In this document: in pieces, positions 27,937-35,929 of the stretch
How the letters are laid out: every line of letters starts with the position of its first letter
Numbering within the stretch: position 1 is the first letter of the stretch
Assembly: GCF_000708715.2 (NCBI RefSeq)
Contig: NZ_JENB01000011.1
Location: 100,805-164,804 of the forward strand
Direction of reading: 5' to 3'
DNA: 64,000 bases
DNA from: Pseudomonas putida W15Oct28
Lineage (GTDB): Bacteria > Pseudomonadota > Gammaproteobacteria > Pseudomonadales > Pseudomonadaceae
Translations under genes and position numbers: made by a program
The notes under the pieces: model-generated
The model's input: only the letters and a program-made list of their open reading frames with translations
What the model was told of the DNA's origin: nothing
Database searches by the model: none

Positions 27937-28989
27937 TCAGGAGAGTGCCGTCTCTCGCTTGAGCAGTTGTTGTTTGCGCTCGACACCCCAACGGTAGCCA
28001 CTGATATCGCCGTCCCTGCGCACCACCCGATGACAGGGGATGGCCACCGCGATGTGGTTGGCCGCACAAGCCATGGCCACCGCGCGCACCGCTTTGGGCG
28101 CACCGATACGCTCGGCAATGTCGGTGTAGCTGACCCGGCTGCCGGCCGGCACCTCGCGCAGCGCCTGCCACACCCGCTCCTGAAACGCCGTACCTTGCAC
28201 ATCCAGCGGCAACGCCAGGCCCAGCGCCGGGGCTTCGACAAAGCCCACCACTGTGGCGACCAACTGTTCGTATGCGCTGTCGCCGCCGATCAGGCGGGCC
28301 TTGGGGAACTGGTCCTGAAGGTCGTGCAACAGGGCCTCGGGGTCGTCGCCCAGCAAAATCGCGCAAATGCCCTTCTCGCTCTGGGCCACCAGGATCGCGC
28401 CCAGCGAACACTGGCCGAGGGCGAAATGGAGGGTGGCCCCTGCGCCGCCTGCACGGTACTGCCGGGGGCGCATGCCCAGGCGCTGATCGGCGCTTTCGTA
28501 GAAGCGGCTGTTGGAGTTGTAGCCGGCATCGTAGATGGCGTCGGTGACTGAACGCTGCCCGTCTTCCAGGTGCTCACGCAGGCGCCGGGCACGGAAGGCC
28601 GTGGCGTAGGCCTTGGGGGTAACGCCGGTTTCGGCCTTGAACAGGCGGTGCAGGTGGAAGGGGCTGACGGCCAGTTGCGCGCTGAGCTGGTCGAGGCTGG
28701 GCGCGGGGTCGCTGGTTTCGATCAGGCGGCAGGCGCGGGTGACCAGTTGGCTGTGGCGGGTGGTGCTGGCCTTGCTGATACAACGCTTGCAGGCGCGGTA
28801 GCCTGCGGCTTCGGCGGCAGTGGGGTTGTCGTAGAATTCGACGTTGGTGCGCTTGGCCATGCGTGACTTGCAGCCGGGGCGGCAGTAGACGCCCGTGGTG
28901 CGCACGGCGTAGACGAAGTGGCCGGTGGCGCTGGAGTCGCGGGACTCGACGGCTTGCCAGCGTTGGTCAGGGGTGGTGTAGAGATTCAT
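27937..28989 (-). CDS. ada: Bifunctional methylphosphotriester/O6-methylguanine repair protein and regulator Ada
   Basis: 350 aa. The N-terminal Ada zinc domain has Cys36, Cys40, Cys67 and Cys70 (VYCRPGCKSRM, RACKRC). The middle AraC HTH covers about residues 85-180 (LSAQLAVSPFHLHRLFKAET). The C-terminal methyltransferase has the acceptor Cys319 in AIPCHRVVRRDG. It removes methyl groups from DNA and, once methylated, activates repair genes. Length matches E. coli Ada. The AlkA-type glycosylase gene lies just upstream, past a REP pair. Confidence 0.95.
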   Translation of the reverse strand: MNLYTTPDQRWQAVESRDSSATGHFVYAVRTTGVYCRPGCKSRMAKRTNVEFYDNPTAAEAAGYRACKRCISKASTTRHSQLVTRACRLIETSDPAPSLDQLSAQLAVSPFHLHRLFKAETGVTPKAYATAFRARRLREHLEDGQRSVTDAIYDAGYNSNSRFYESADQRLGMRPRQYRAGGAGATLHFALGQCSLGAILVAQSEKGICAILLGDDPEALLHDLQDQFPKARLIGGDSAYEQLVATVVGFVEAPALGLALPLDVQGTAFQERVWQALREVPAGSRVSYTDIAERIGAPKAVRAVAMACAANHIAVAIPCHRVVRRDGDISGYRWGVERKQQLLKRETALS

Positions 28990-29012
28990 GGGTCAGCATC
29001 CAGATAAGTTTT

Positions 29013-29182
29013 CGCCTGTACCGGCCTCTTCGCGGGCACGCCCGCTCCCACAGGTACTCTGCCGGATTCGAGCCTTGTGCAGTCCCTCTGGGTACAGGTG
29101 ATTCCACAGGCACTGCACAAGGCTCGAACCCCGCAGAGGACTTGTGGGAGCGGGCATGCCCGCGAAGAGGCCGGTACAGGCG
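29013..29182. repeat. Nested REP pair with inner inverted repeat
   Basis: Outer arms of the CGCCTGTACCGGCCTCTTCGCGGGC type at both ends, and inside them a second inverted pair ATTCGAGCCTTGTGCAGT / ACTGCACAAGGCTCGAA. The inner pair is not part of ordinary REPs. The whole piece could fold into one long hairpin between the glycosylase gene and ada. Confidence 0.82.
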
Positions 29183-29193
29183 ATGCAAAAACC

Positions 29194-29820
29194 TCAGGCC
29201 CGCCACAGGTACCAGGCCGCCACGGTTCGAAACGGCCGCCAGCCGCCGCCCAGGGAGCGCATTTGCGCCGGTGTCGGCGCCTTCTCCACCCCCTTCAACC
29301 GCCGATACCCCTCACGCACGCCAAAATCGTCCACTGGCAGAATGTCCGAACGTTCCAGGCTATAGATCAGCAGCATATCCACCGTCCATCGCCCTACCCC
29401 GCGCAAGGTTACCAGGCGTTCGATCAGCGCTTCGTCAGCCATGGCCAATGCCTCTTCCCGCGTCGGCACCAGGCCCTCCAGCCGGGCCTGGGCTATGCCT
29501 TGCACCGTGGCCAGCTTACTTGCCGAAAAACCGCAGGCGCGAAGGGTTTCCGGGCTGACCGTCAACAACTGCTGTGGCGTCGGGAACGCAACCTCCGGGA
29601 ACAACGCCAGCAACCGACCAAGGATCGCTTCGGCAGCACGGGCATGCAGCTGCTGATAGGCAATCGCCCGCACCAGCGCCTCGTAGGGCTCACGCCCCGG
29701 CGTGGCCTGATGCAGGCAAGGCCCGGTTGCAGCAATGTGCCGCGACCAGTCCGGGTCGAGCGCTGCTAAATATCGCGTAGCCTCGCAGTAGGCCTCGGGC
29801 GAAAGGTCGGCCAGGATCAT
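29194..29820 (-). CDS. AlkA-type DNA-3-methyladenine glycosylase II
   Basis: 208 aa HhH-GPD glycosylase that cuts alkylated bases from DNA. The helix-hairpin-helix is LVTLRGVGRWTVDMLL, and the catalytic Asp lies in SDILPVDDFGVREGY. It lacks the N-terminal domain of E. coli AlkA, so it is the short form. GGAGGCGCC precedes the ATG. It sits next to ada, which may control it. Confidence 0.92.
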   Translation of the reverse strand: MILADLSPEAYCEATRYLAALDPDWSRHIAATGPCLHQATPGREPYEALVRAIAYQQLHARAAEAILGRLLALFPEVAFPTPQQLLTVSPETLRACGFSASKLATVQGIAQARLEGLVPTREEALAMADEALIERLVTLRGVGRWTVDMLLIYSLERSDILPVDDFGVREGYRRLKGVEKAPTPAQMRSLGGGWRPFRTVAAWYLWRA

Positions 29821-29935
29821 GGCGCCTCCAACAGGGTGAATGCAGGTCCAGCTTAGCCCAGCCGTTCATCGGGTAAACGCCGGTTCTTGCGCGGCGAATT
29901 CCTGGCATACCATTGCCCTGTGCCGTTATCCCCGC

Positions 29936-29958
29936 ATAGAATTGAGAACTATTCACAG
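29936..29958. promoter_or_regulatory. Candidate Fur site upstream of ECF sigma gene
   Basis: GAATTGAGAACTATTCAC lies about 35 bases before the sigma-factor start and resembles the TGAGAA-type half sites of Fur boxes in front of FecI-like genes. The match is partial. Confidence 0.42.
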
Positions 29959-29991
29959 TCGCACAGTTCACAGGACCGGGCCTTCGCTACG

Positions 29992-30507
29992 ATGCAGATC
30001 AACGACACGCTCAAGCCGACCGAGGTCGCTCTGCTCTACCAGGCCCACCATAGCTGGCTTCGCGGCTGGTTGCGCAACCGGGTAGGTTGCAGTGAGCATG
30101 CCGCCGATCTGGCCCAGGATACCTTCGTGCGGCTGCTGCGGGCCCGTCAGGTTTCGCCGCTGAAAGAGCCACGCGCCTACCTCAGCAGCATCGCCCGTGG
30201 CCTGATGATCGACCAGTTTCGCCGTCGCGCACTGGAACACGCCTACCAGCAAAGCCTGGCCCACCTGCCCGAAGCCGAGGTACCCAGCGAAGAGCACAGG
30301 CTGGTCATTCTCGATGCCCTGGACCGCCTCGACCGTGCCCTGCACCAGCTGAAACCGCGTGTTCGCCAGGCGTTTCTGCTGGCTCAACTGGACGGCTTGA
30401 GCATCGTGCAGATCGCCCAGCAGCTGGAAGTGTCCCGGGCCACGGTCGAGCGCGACCTGGCCAAGGCCTTGGGCGTCTGCTACCGGTTGCGTTATGCCGA
30501 TGCGTGA
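29992..30507 (+). CDS. FecI-like ECF sigma factor
   Basis: 171 aa. Sigma2 is at about residues 10-75 (ALLYQAHHSWLRGWLRNRVG, HAADLAQDTFVRLLRARQ) and sigma4 at about 110-165 (LKPRVRQAFLLAQLDGLSIV, ATVERDLAKAL). It directs RNA polymerase to iron-uptake type genes, under control of FecR. ATG 29992 is where similarity begins; the frame is open from 29887. Overlaps the next gene fecR by 14 bases. No receptor gene is nearby. Confidence 0.92.
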   Translation: MQINDTLKPTEVALLYQAHHSWLRGWLRNRVGCSEHAADLAQDTFVRLLRARQVSPLKEPRAYLSSIARGLMIDQFRRRALEHAYQQSLAHLPEAEVPSEEHRLVILDALDRLDRALHQLKPRVRQAFLLAQLDGLSIVQIAQQLEVSRATVERDLAKALGVCYRLRYADA

Positions 30508-31450
30508 CAGCGTGCCGGCGCAGGCGCAAGTCGACCAGGCCATCGACTGGCTGGTGAAGCTGCGCTTCGACCGCCCCAGCCCGCGTACCGAGCAGCAGTT
30601 CCAGCACTGGCTGGCCAGCCACCCGCACAACCCGCTGGCATGGCAACGGGTCAGCCACCTTGGCGACGAACTGGCCGGGCTGCCCAAGGACCTGAGCCGG
30701 CGCACCCTGGACGGCAGCCAGCGCCAGCGCAGCAGCCGCCGTGACCACCTCAAGCTACTGGGGCTGCTGGCCGTGGGCGGCAGCCTGGGCTGGGCCACGC
30801 GCGAACCTCTGGGCCTGCCGCAGTTGCTGGCCGATAGCAGCACCGCCACGGGTGAACGGCGCCAGTGGCAAGCCAGCGATGGCAGCCATATCCTGCTAAA
30901 CACTGCCAGCGCCATCGACCTGCATTACAGCGCCGAGCAACGCCAGTTGGAACTGGTACGTGGCGAGGTCAGCCTGGACAGCAACCCCAACGATACCCGC
31001 CCGTTCCACATCGACACCCGCGTCGGCCCGCTGACCACCCTCAACGGCCAACTGCTGCTGCGCGAAAACAACCATGGCCTGCTGCTGGCGGTACGTCGTG
31101 GTGAGGTTACGCTGTTCCCCTCTTCGGCCTCGCCGCGGCAGGTGCAGCCGGGCGAAACCTTGCAGGTTGGGGCCAATGGCAGTGTCCACACGGTGGCCCT
31201 GCACAGCGACCCTTGGGGCTGGACCGACGGTGTGCTCAGCGTGCAGCAGATGCCACTGGGCGAGTTTGTCGCAGAGCTCGCCCGCTACCGCCCTGGCCTG
31301 ATGCGCTGTGCCCCCGAGGTGGCGAACCTGAAGGTATCAGGCACCTATCAGCTGGCCGATACCAGTCAGATTCTGCAGTTGCTCACCCGCAGCCTGCCGG
31401 TGCGTGTCGACTACAAAACGCGCTATTGGGTAAGCATCGGCGCAGCCTGA
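30494..31450 (+). CDS. FecR-type anti-sigma factor
   Basis: 318 aa. The cytoplasmic N-terminal part (DUF4880: QAIDWLVKLRFDRPSPRTEQ) is followed by one hydrophobic stretch near residue 85-100 and the periplasmic FecR domain (LNTASAIDLHYSAEQRQLEL) and C-terminal STN-like part. It keeps the neighbouring sigma factor inactive or activates it on a receptor signal. Translationally coupled to the sigma gene. The partner TonB receptor must be elsewhere. Confidence 0.9.
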   Translation: MPMRDSVPAQAQVDQAIDWLVKLRFDRPSPRTEQQFQHWLASHPHNPLAWQRVSHLGDELAGLPKDLSRRTLDGSQRQRSSRRDHLKLLGLLAVGGSLGWATREPLGLPQLLADSSTATGERRQWQASDGSHILLNTASAIDLHYSAEQRQLELVRGEVSLDSNPNDTRPFHIDTRVGPLTTLNGQLLLRENNHGLLLAVRRGEVTLFPSSASPRQVQPGETLQVGANGSVHTVALHSDPWGWTDGVLSVQQMPLGEFVAELARYRPGLMRCAPEVANLKVSGTYQLADTSQILQLLTRSLPVRVDYKTRYWVSIGAA

Positions 31451-31473
31451 CTAATTTGAGCGGCTGCGCGCTC

Positions 31474-31662
31474 CTTGTGGGAGCGGCCTTGTGTCGCGAT
31501 AGGGCCGCAAAGCGGCCCCGGCAATATTCGCGGCGAAGCTGAAATTGTGGGGCCGCTCCGCAGCCCTTTCGCGACACAAGGCCGCTCCCACATTGATCGC
31601 ATCGCCTACTAGCCATACACCGTACCTGTGGGAGCTGGCTTGCCGGCGATTGGGCCAGAGCA
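31474..31662. repeat. REP cluster of two types
   Basis: Three REP-like copies: two opposed GTGGGAGCGGCCTTGTGTCG types (31476-31515 and 31548-31595) and one GTGGGAGCTGGCTTGCCGGC type at 31627-31662. It lies between convergent fecR and the MFS gene. Confidence 0.8.
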
Positions 31663-31712
31663 AACAGCACAAGACAGTGACCCCCACGGGTGTCGCGTAC
31701 GCTGGGAGGATG

Positions 31713-32870
31713 TCAGTCTGCTACAGCTCGCATCCGGCCCGCGCGCCGGTACGATTGCCGGGCAAAACACACGAACAACCCGGCCATCAGCGCCAGCGCC
31801 ATGGGCAGGCCATGCGGGGCCACATCCATCGCTGCGCCACTGACCAGCGGGCCGATCAGGCTACCCACGCCCCACAGCAAACCCACGCTGGCATTGGCAG
31901 TGACCAGGTCCTGGCCTTTGAAGCGTTGCCCGATCAGCACCAGCGCCAAGGTATAGATGCCCCCCGCAACCGCGCCCAGCACCACCAGCAGCGGCCACAG
32001 CAGCCAGGTCATGTTCAGCAGCCACGGCAGGCCGATGCCAATCGACATCGCCACCAGCCCGCACACCAGGTGCAGCCCGGTGCGTTCCACCCGGTCGGCC
32101 AGCCAGCCCAGCGGCAGCTGGAACAGCATGTCGCCGGCAAACACCACCGTCACCATCAGCGCCGCCACGCCCACGGCAAAGCCATGGCTGGTGGCGTACA
32201 CCGGCAACAACGACAGCACCACGGCATCGAAGAACGAGAAAAACAGCACCGCCACGCACAACGCCGGAGCCACGCGGAAGAACCCGGCCAGGCCGAAGCT
32301 CTTGTCGCCCTCTTCATGTTCGACATGGTCATTGGGAACGGTCAGCACGATGCACAGCAACGCCAGGCCGTAGCAGGCGGTGACCACACCGGTGATCCAC
32401 GGGCTGTTGGCGCCCAGCACCGCGAGCATGGCCGGGCCCAGCACCTGGAAGCCGGTAAAGCTGGTGGCGTAAAGGGCCATGATCTTGCCGCGATTATGCT
32501 CAGGGCATAGCTCGTTGACCCACGACTCGCCGAGGATGATGGCAATACCCATGCCCAGCCCCAGGCCAAGGCGCAGCAGCGCCAGCAACCACATCGAGCC
32601 AAAGGCCGATTCGAGCAGGGCAATGCTGACGGTGCACAGGCTGAAACTCAGCAGGTAGATGGTGCGCCGGGTGAGGTGGCGGCAGCAGGCGTCGACCAGA
32701 AACGCCGAGAGCATCATGCCCGCAGCGGGGATGGCCGAGATGATGCCGATTTCCAGGGTACTGGCCCCGGCCTCATGCAGGCGCAACGACACCAGCGGCA
32801 GGCTGGCCCCCAGGCTGAAGCCCACGACCGAAACGGCGAACAACAGGCCCGCCAGCAAACGCATGTTCAT
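31713..32870 (-). CDS. MFS transporter (YcaD-like)
   Basis: 385 aa with 12 hydrophobic helices. The first loop motif is degenerate; the middle GWLADRVERTGLHLV loop is typical. It resembles the YcaD-type group of MFS proteins whose substrates are unknown. I chose ATG 32870 because AAGGAGTGGTAC precedes it; the frame is open to 32939. A 45-codon ORF lies just upstream. Confidence 0.87.
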   Translation of the reverse strand: MNMRLLAGLLFAVSVVGFSLGASLPLVSLRLHEAGASTLEIGIISAIPAAGMMLSAFLVDACCRHLTRRTIYLLSFSLCTVSIALLESAFGSMWLLALLRLGLGLGMGIAIILGESWVNELCPEHNRGKIMALYATSFTGFQVLGPAMLAVLGANSPWITGVVTACYGLALLCIVLTVPNDHVEHEEGDKSFGLAGFFRVAPALCVAVLFFSFFDAVVLSLLPVYATSHGFAVGVAALMVTVVFAGDMLFQLPLGWLADRVERTGLHLVCGLVAMSIGIGLPWLLNMTWLLWPLLVVLGAVAGGIYTLALVLIGQRFKGQDLVTANASVGLLWGVGSLIGPLVSGAAMDVAPHGLPMALALMAGLFVCFARQSYRRAGRMRAVAD

Positions 32871-32953
32871 GTACCACTCCTTGCAAACCGAAAAGACGTG
32901 CAGACACAGGCGCGCACGCCAGGGTGGCGAGCGACGCAAAAGCGCAGATCAGT

Positions 32954-33091
32954 TCAGGCGAGGTGTGGCGAGAAGGTGAAGGCAAACAGCACGCTGCGGC
33001 GACGCTTGAGCACCGTGTCGCTCGGCCAGGCACGACGCAGGGCCTGGAGGGCAGGCTGGCGGGCATGTGGGAGGGACGGGTTACGGCGCAT
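32954..33091 (-). CDS. Possible 45-aa small ORF upstream of MFS gene
   Basis: ATG 33091 to TGA 32954 encodes a basic peptide (MRRNPSLPHARQPALQALRR at the start, RRRSVLFAFTFSPHLA at the end). It ends 83 bases before the MFS start. There is no clear ribosome site, so translation is uncertain. The Arg-rich hydrophobic end could suggest a leader peptide. The rest of 32871-33195 shows no gene. Confidence 0.3.
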   Translation of the reverse strand: MRRNPSLPHARQPALQALRRAWPSDTVLKRRRSVLFAFTFSPHLA

Positions 33092-33167
33092 TGCTTTGGC
33101 TACTACGCAGGTGGTGGGTAAAAAGAGGCGGCACTCTAGCCACCTCAGGGGGGCTCGTCAATCGCCC

Positions 33168-33188
33168 GGGGGCTGCAAAGCAGCCCCC
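33168..33188. terminator. GC-rich hairpin after the fosmidomycin-type MFS gene
   Basis: GGGGGCTGC AAA GCAGCCCCC, a perfect 9-bp stem 8 bases past the MFS stop. There is no T tract on the minus strand, so it may act as an mRNA-end stabiliser rather than a full terminator. Confidence 0.5.
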
Positions 33189-33195
33189 AGCGATC

Positions 33196-34410
33196 TCAGC
33201 GTTTACCTGTAGACGGCAAGAACACCGCCAACAACCCGAACAAAGGCAGGAACGAGCACAGGCCATACACATATTCGATACCGCGCAGGTCCGCCACATA
33301 CCCCAGCAGCGCCGCGCCAATGCCGCCAAAGCCGAACATCAGCCCGAAGAAGATCCCGGCGATCATGCCCACGCTACCCGGCACCAGCTCCTGCGCATAC
33401 ACCACAATCGCAGAAAACGCCGAAGCCAGGATAAAGCCGATCACCACGCTCAGCACGGTGGTCCAGAACAGGTCGGCATACGGCAGCGCCAAGGTGAATG
33501 GCGTCACACCCAGGATCGAGAACCAGATCACGGCCTTGCGCCCGATGCGGTCACCGATCGGGCCGCCAAAGAACGTACCCGCCGCCACCGCACCCAGGAA
33601 CAGGAACAGGTGCAACTGCGAGCTGGCCACCGACACGTCGAACTTCTCGATCAGGTAGAAGGTGAAGTAGCTGGTGAAGCTGGCCATGTAGAAGTACTTG
33701 GAGAACACCAGCAGGCCCAGCACGATCAGCGCCGCGATCACCCGATTGCGCGAAATGCCATGGGTGGCCTGCACCGCCTTGCGCGCCTTGGCCTGGTTGA
33801 GGTGCTCCTTGTACCAGCCGCGCAGCATCAGGGTGACACCGAGGAAGAACAACGCGGCCAGGCCGAACCAGGCCACGTGGGTCTGGCCGAACGGAATGAC
33901 GATGGCCGCCGCCAGCAACGGGCCCAGTGCGGAGCCGGTGTTGCCGCCCACCTGGAAGGTCGATTGGGCCAGACCGAAGCGCCCGCCAGAGGCCAGGCGC
34001 GCAATACGCGAGGTTTCCGGGTGGAACGTCGACGAGCCGATGCCGACCAGCGCCGAAGCCAGCAGGATCATCGGGAAGCTGCCGACGAAGGCCAGCATCA
34101 CGATGCCCACCAGCGTGCACAGGGTGCCCATCGGCAACAGGTTTGGCGCGGGGCGGCGGTCAGTAAAAAAGCCGACCCAGGGTTGCAGCAGCGAAGCGGT
34201 GATCTGGAACGTCAGGGTAATCAGGCCGATCTGGGCGAAGCTCAGGTCGTAATTGGCCTTGAGCATCGGGTAGATCGCCGGCAGCACCGACTGGATCAGG
34301 TCGTTGATCAGGTGCGCCAGGGCGCAGAAACCGATGATGCGCATTACCAGCGGCGTCTGTTGGCTCGCCGCTGCGCTGGTGGACGCCGTGGAGGCGCTAC
34401 TGGTGGCCAT
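33196..34410 (-). CDS. MFS transporter, fosmidomycin-resistance (Fsr) type
   Basis: 404 aa with about 12 membrane helices. The start HLINDLIQSVLPAIYPMLKA and GSSTFHPETSRIARLAS match the Fsr group, which exports fosmidomycin in E. coli. The natural substrate here is unknown. ATG 34410 is preceded by CGGAG at 9 bases; the frame is open to 34458. Divergent from the orphan fecR. Confidence 0.9.
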   Translation of the reverse strand: MATSSASTASTSAAASQQTPLVMRIIGFCALAHLINDLIQSVLPAIYPMLKANYDLSFAQIGLITLTFQITASLLQPWVGFFTDRRPAPNLLPMGTLCTLVGIVMLAFVGSFPMILLASALVGIGSSTFHPETSRIARLASGGRFGLAQSTFQVGGNTGSALGPLLAAAIVIPFGQTHVAWFGLAALFFLGVTLMLRGWYKEHLNQAKARKAVQATHGISRNRVIAALIVLGLLVFSKYFYMASFTSYFTFYLIEKFDVSVASSQLHLFLFLGAVAAGTFFGGPIGDRIGRKAVIWFSILGVTPFTLALPYADLFWTTVLSVVIGFILASAFSAIVVYAQELVPGSVGMIAGIFFGLMFGFGGIGAALLGYVADLRGIEYVYGLCSFLPLFGLLAVFLPSTGKR

Positions 34411-34503
34411 GTGCCTGAATCTCCGTCCGCAGTTTGGGATCCGATTATCAGGAAACAAATAGATACATAGCTACCTTTTTTATCCCTCTGTCGCAACGTA
34501 CTT

Positions 34504-34522
34504 GAAAATGGTTCTCAATATA
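34504..34522. promoter_or_regulatory. Candidate Fur site upstream of orphan fecR
   Basis: GAAAATGGTTCTCAATATA resembles Fur boxes in front of ECF sigma genes (AAT-x-TTCTCAAT half). It lies about 70-90 bases before the fecR start. Partial match. Confidence 0.42.
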
Positions 34523-34546
34523 ATTAGCATCCTTAGCCCATACCCC

Positions 34547-34579
34547 TGTCATCGTTGGGCGAAACGGCCCCTATCGTGA
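34547..34579 (+). pseudogene. Possible 3' remnant of a FecI-like sigma gene
   Basis: In one frame the bases before 34579 read CHRWAKRPLS then TGA. FecI-like sigma factors often end C-aromatic-R-x, as does the complete one ending at 30507 (CYRLRYADA). The stop lies 13 bases before fecR, where a sigma gene would end. Too short for proof. Confidence 0.35.
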
Positions 34580-34592
34580 GCAGACCGACCCC

Positions 34593-35528
34593 ATGAGCCC
34601 GATGCCCGCCAAGCAGCTGCAGCAGCCCGACCCACAGCAGGAAGCGCTGGAGTGGTTTTCGCTGTTGCGCCAGCCCGGTTGCGACGAAGCCCAGCGCCAG
34701 GCGTTCGCAGCCTGGTGCCAGGTACCCGAAAATGCCCACGCCTACGCCGAGCTGGAGACGTTCTGGCAACAGCTGCAACCACCACCCGCCCGCCCTCGCC
34801 CACGGCACGTCACAGTACGCCGCAGCCACTTGGGCAAATGGTTGGCGCTTGTGTTCCTGCTCGGGTTGGGCGCCGCAGCCTACCTGTACTGGCCGCTGAT
34901 GCAGCGGCTGGCCAGCGAGCTGCACACCGACGTGGGCGAGCGGCGCAGCACACGCCTGGCGGATGGCACGACCCTCAACCTGGACAGCGCCAGCGCAATG
35001 AACGTCGACCTGCGCGGCCGCACCCGCCAACTGCACCTGGTGCAGGGCCAGGTGTACCTGGAAGTCGTGCTCGACGGGCGGGCGATGGAAGTGGACGTGG
35101 GCAACGCACGCATCCATGTGTTCGGCACCCGCCTGCAGGTAGCCCGCCATGCAAGTCATGATGAACTTGTCGTACTCAGTGGCAAGGCCATGGTCACCCA
35201 GGGGGGTGAGCAGCGCATGGTCTCGGCGGGTGAGCGGGTCACCTTCGATGACACACGCATCGACCCGGTACAAAAGGCAGACCTGAAAACCGCCGACAGT
35301 TGGCGCAACGGACGCCTTAAAGCCACCGACATGCCACTGGGGCAGGTGCTGGAGCGCCTTGCCGGCTACCAGGGGCAGCGCGTGTGGATGATGGATGAAC
35401 AAATGGCCCATCGGCGCGTGAGCGGTGATTTCAACCTCGACCGCCCTGGCGAAAGCCTGCAATCCCTGGCGGCGGCCCAGCACCTGCAGCTTAAGGGCGT
35501 GCTCGGGCACTGGCTTGTGGTGCACTGA
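34593..35528 (+). CDS. FecR-type anti-sigma factor, orphan
   Basis: 311 aa. DUF4880 N-terminal region (EALEWFSLLRQPGCDEAQRQ), one membrane helix at about 88-107 (LALVFLLGLGAAAYLYWPLM), the periplasmic FecR domain (STRLADGTTLNLDSASAMNV) and an STN-like end (VSGDFNLDRPGESLQSLAAA). Unlike the other two fecR genes here it has no sigma gene next to it. It either regulates a sigma factor encoded elsewhere or is left over from a lost pair. Confidence 0.9.
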   Translation: MSPMPAKQLQQPDPQQEALEWFSLLRQPGCDEAQRQAFAAWCQVPENAHAYAELETFWQQLQPPPARPRPRHVTVRRSHLGKWLALVFLLGLGAAAYLYWPLMQRLASELHTDVGERRSTRLADGTTLNLDSASAMNVDLRGRTRQLHLVQGQVYLEVVLDGRAMEVDVGNARIHVFGTRLQVARHASHDELVVLSGKAMVTQGGEQRMVSAGERVTFDDTRIDPVQKADLKTADSWRNGRLKATDMPLGQVLERLAGYQGQRVWMMDEQMAHRRVSGDFNLDRPGESLQSLAAAQHLQLKGVLGHWLVVH

Positions 35529-35584
35529 AACCAGGCCTGGCCGCTAAGTTTTTGAAAGCGTGCAAATTTTTTTTGAAATGAGTG

Positions 35585-35613
35585 TTGACAGAGGGCCCGT
35601 TCAAGAGAATAAT
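35585..35613 (+). promoter_or_regulatory. Promoter of tRNA-Met
   Basis: TTGACA (35585-35590), 17-bp spacer, AATAAT (35608-35613), followed by GCGCGCC, a GC-rich start region as seen at stable-RNA promoters. The tRNA begins 10 bases later. Confidence 0.85.
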
Positions 35614-35623
35614 GCGCGCCATT

Positions 35624-35700
35624 GGCTACATAGCTCAGTTGGTTAGAGCATAGCATTCATAATGCTGGGGTCCGGGGTTCAAGTCCCTGTGTAGCCACCA
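35624..35700 (+). tRNA. tRNA-Met (CAT)
   Basis: 77 nt cloverleaf with encoded CCA. Acceptor arm GGCTACA / TGTAGCC, anticodon loop TTCATAA with anticodon CAT, T loop TTCAAGT. The first base pair G-C and the elongator-type arms suggest elongator methionine. A CAT anticodon can also be modified to read isoleucine AUA, but the sequence looks like tRNA-Met. Confidence 0.95.
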
Positions 35701-35710
35701 AACAAGACGA

Positions 35711-35739
35711 AGGGCTTACCGCAAGGTAAGCCCTTTTTC
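35711..35739 (+). terminator. Terminator after tRNA-Met
   Basis: AGGGCTTACC / GGTAAGCCCT stem with a GCAA loop, followed by TTTTCTTT, 10 bases after the tRNA. Confidence 0.93.
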
Positions 35740-35774
35740 TTTGCCTGCGAAAAAGCTCAAGGCCTTTCGCGACC

Positions 35775-35909
35775 CCTGTAGGAGCGGCTTTGTGTCGCGA
35801 TCGGGGTGCGAAGCGCCCCCGGGATCTTCGCACCGCTACAAAATTGCCGGGGCCGCTCTGCGGCCCTATCCGACCGGTCCGGCGCCCCGGCAAGGCCGCT
35901 CCTACAAGG
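35775..35909. repeat. REP cluster
   Basis: Opposed copies of the TGTAGGAGCGGC(C/T)TTGTGTCGCG-type REP with inner GC hairpins, between the tRNA and the 3' end of the TonB receptor gene. Confidence 0.8.
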
Positions 35910-35929
35910 ACCGCGTGAAACCCTGAACC

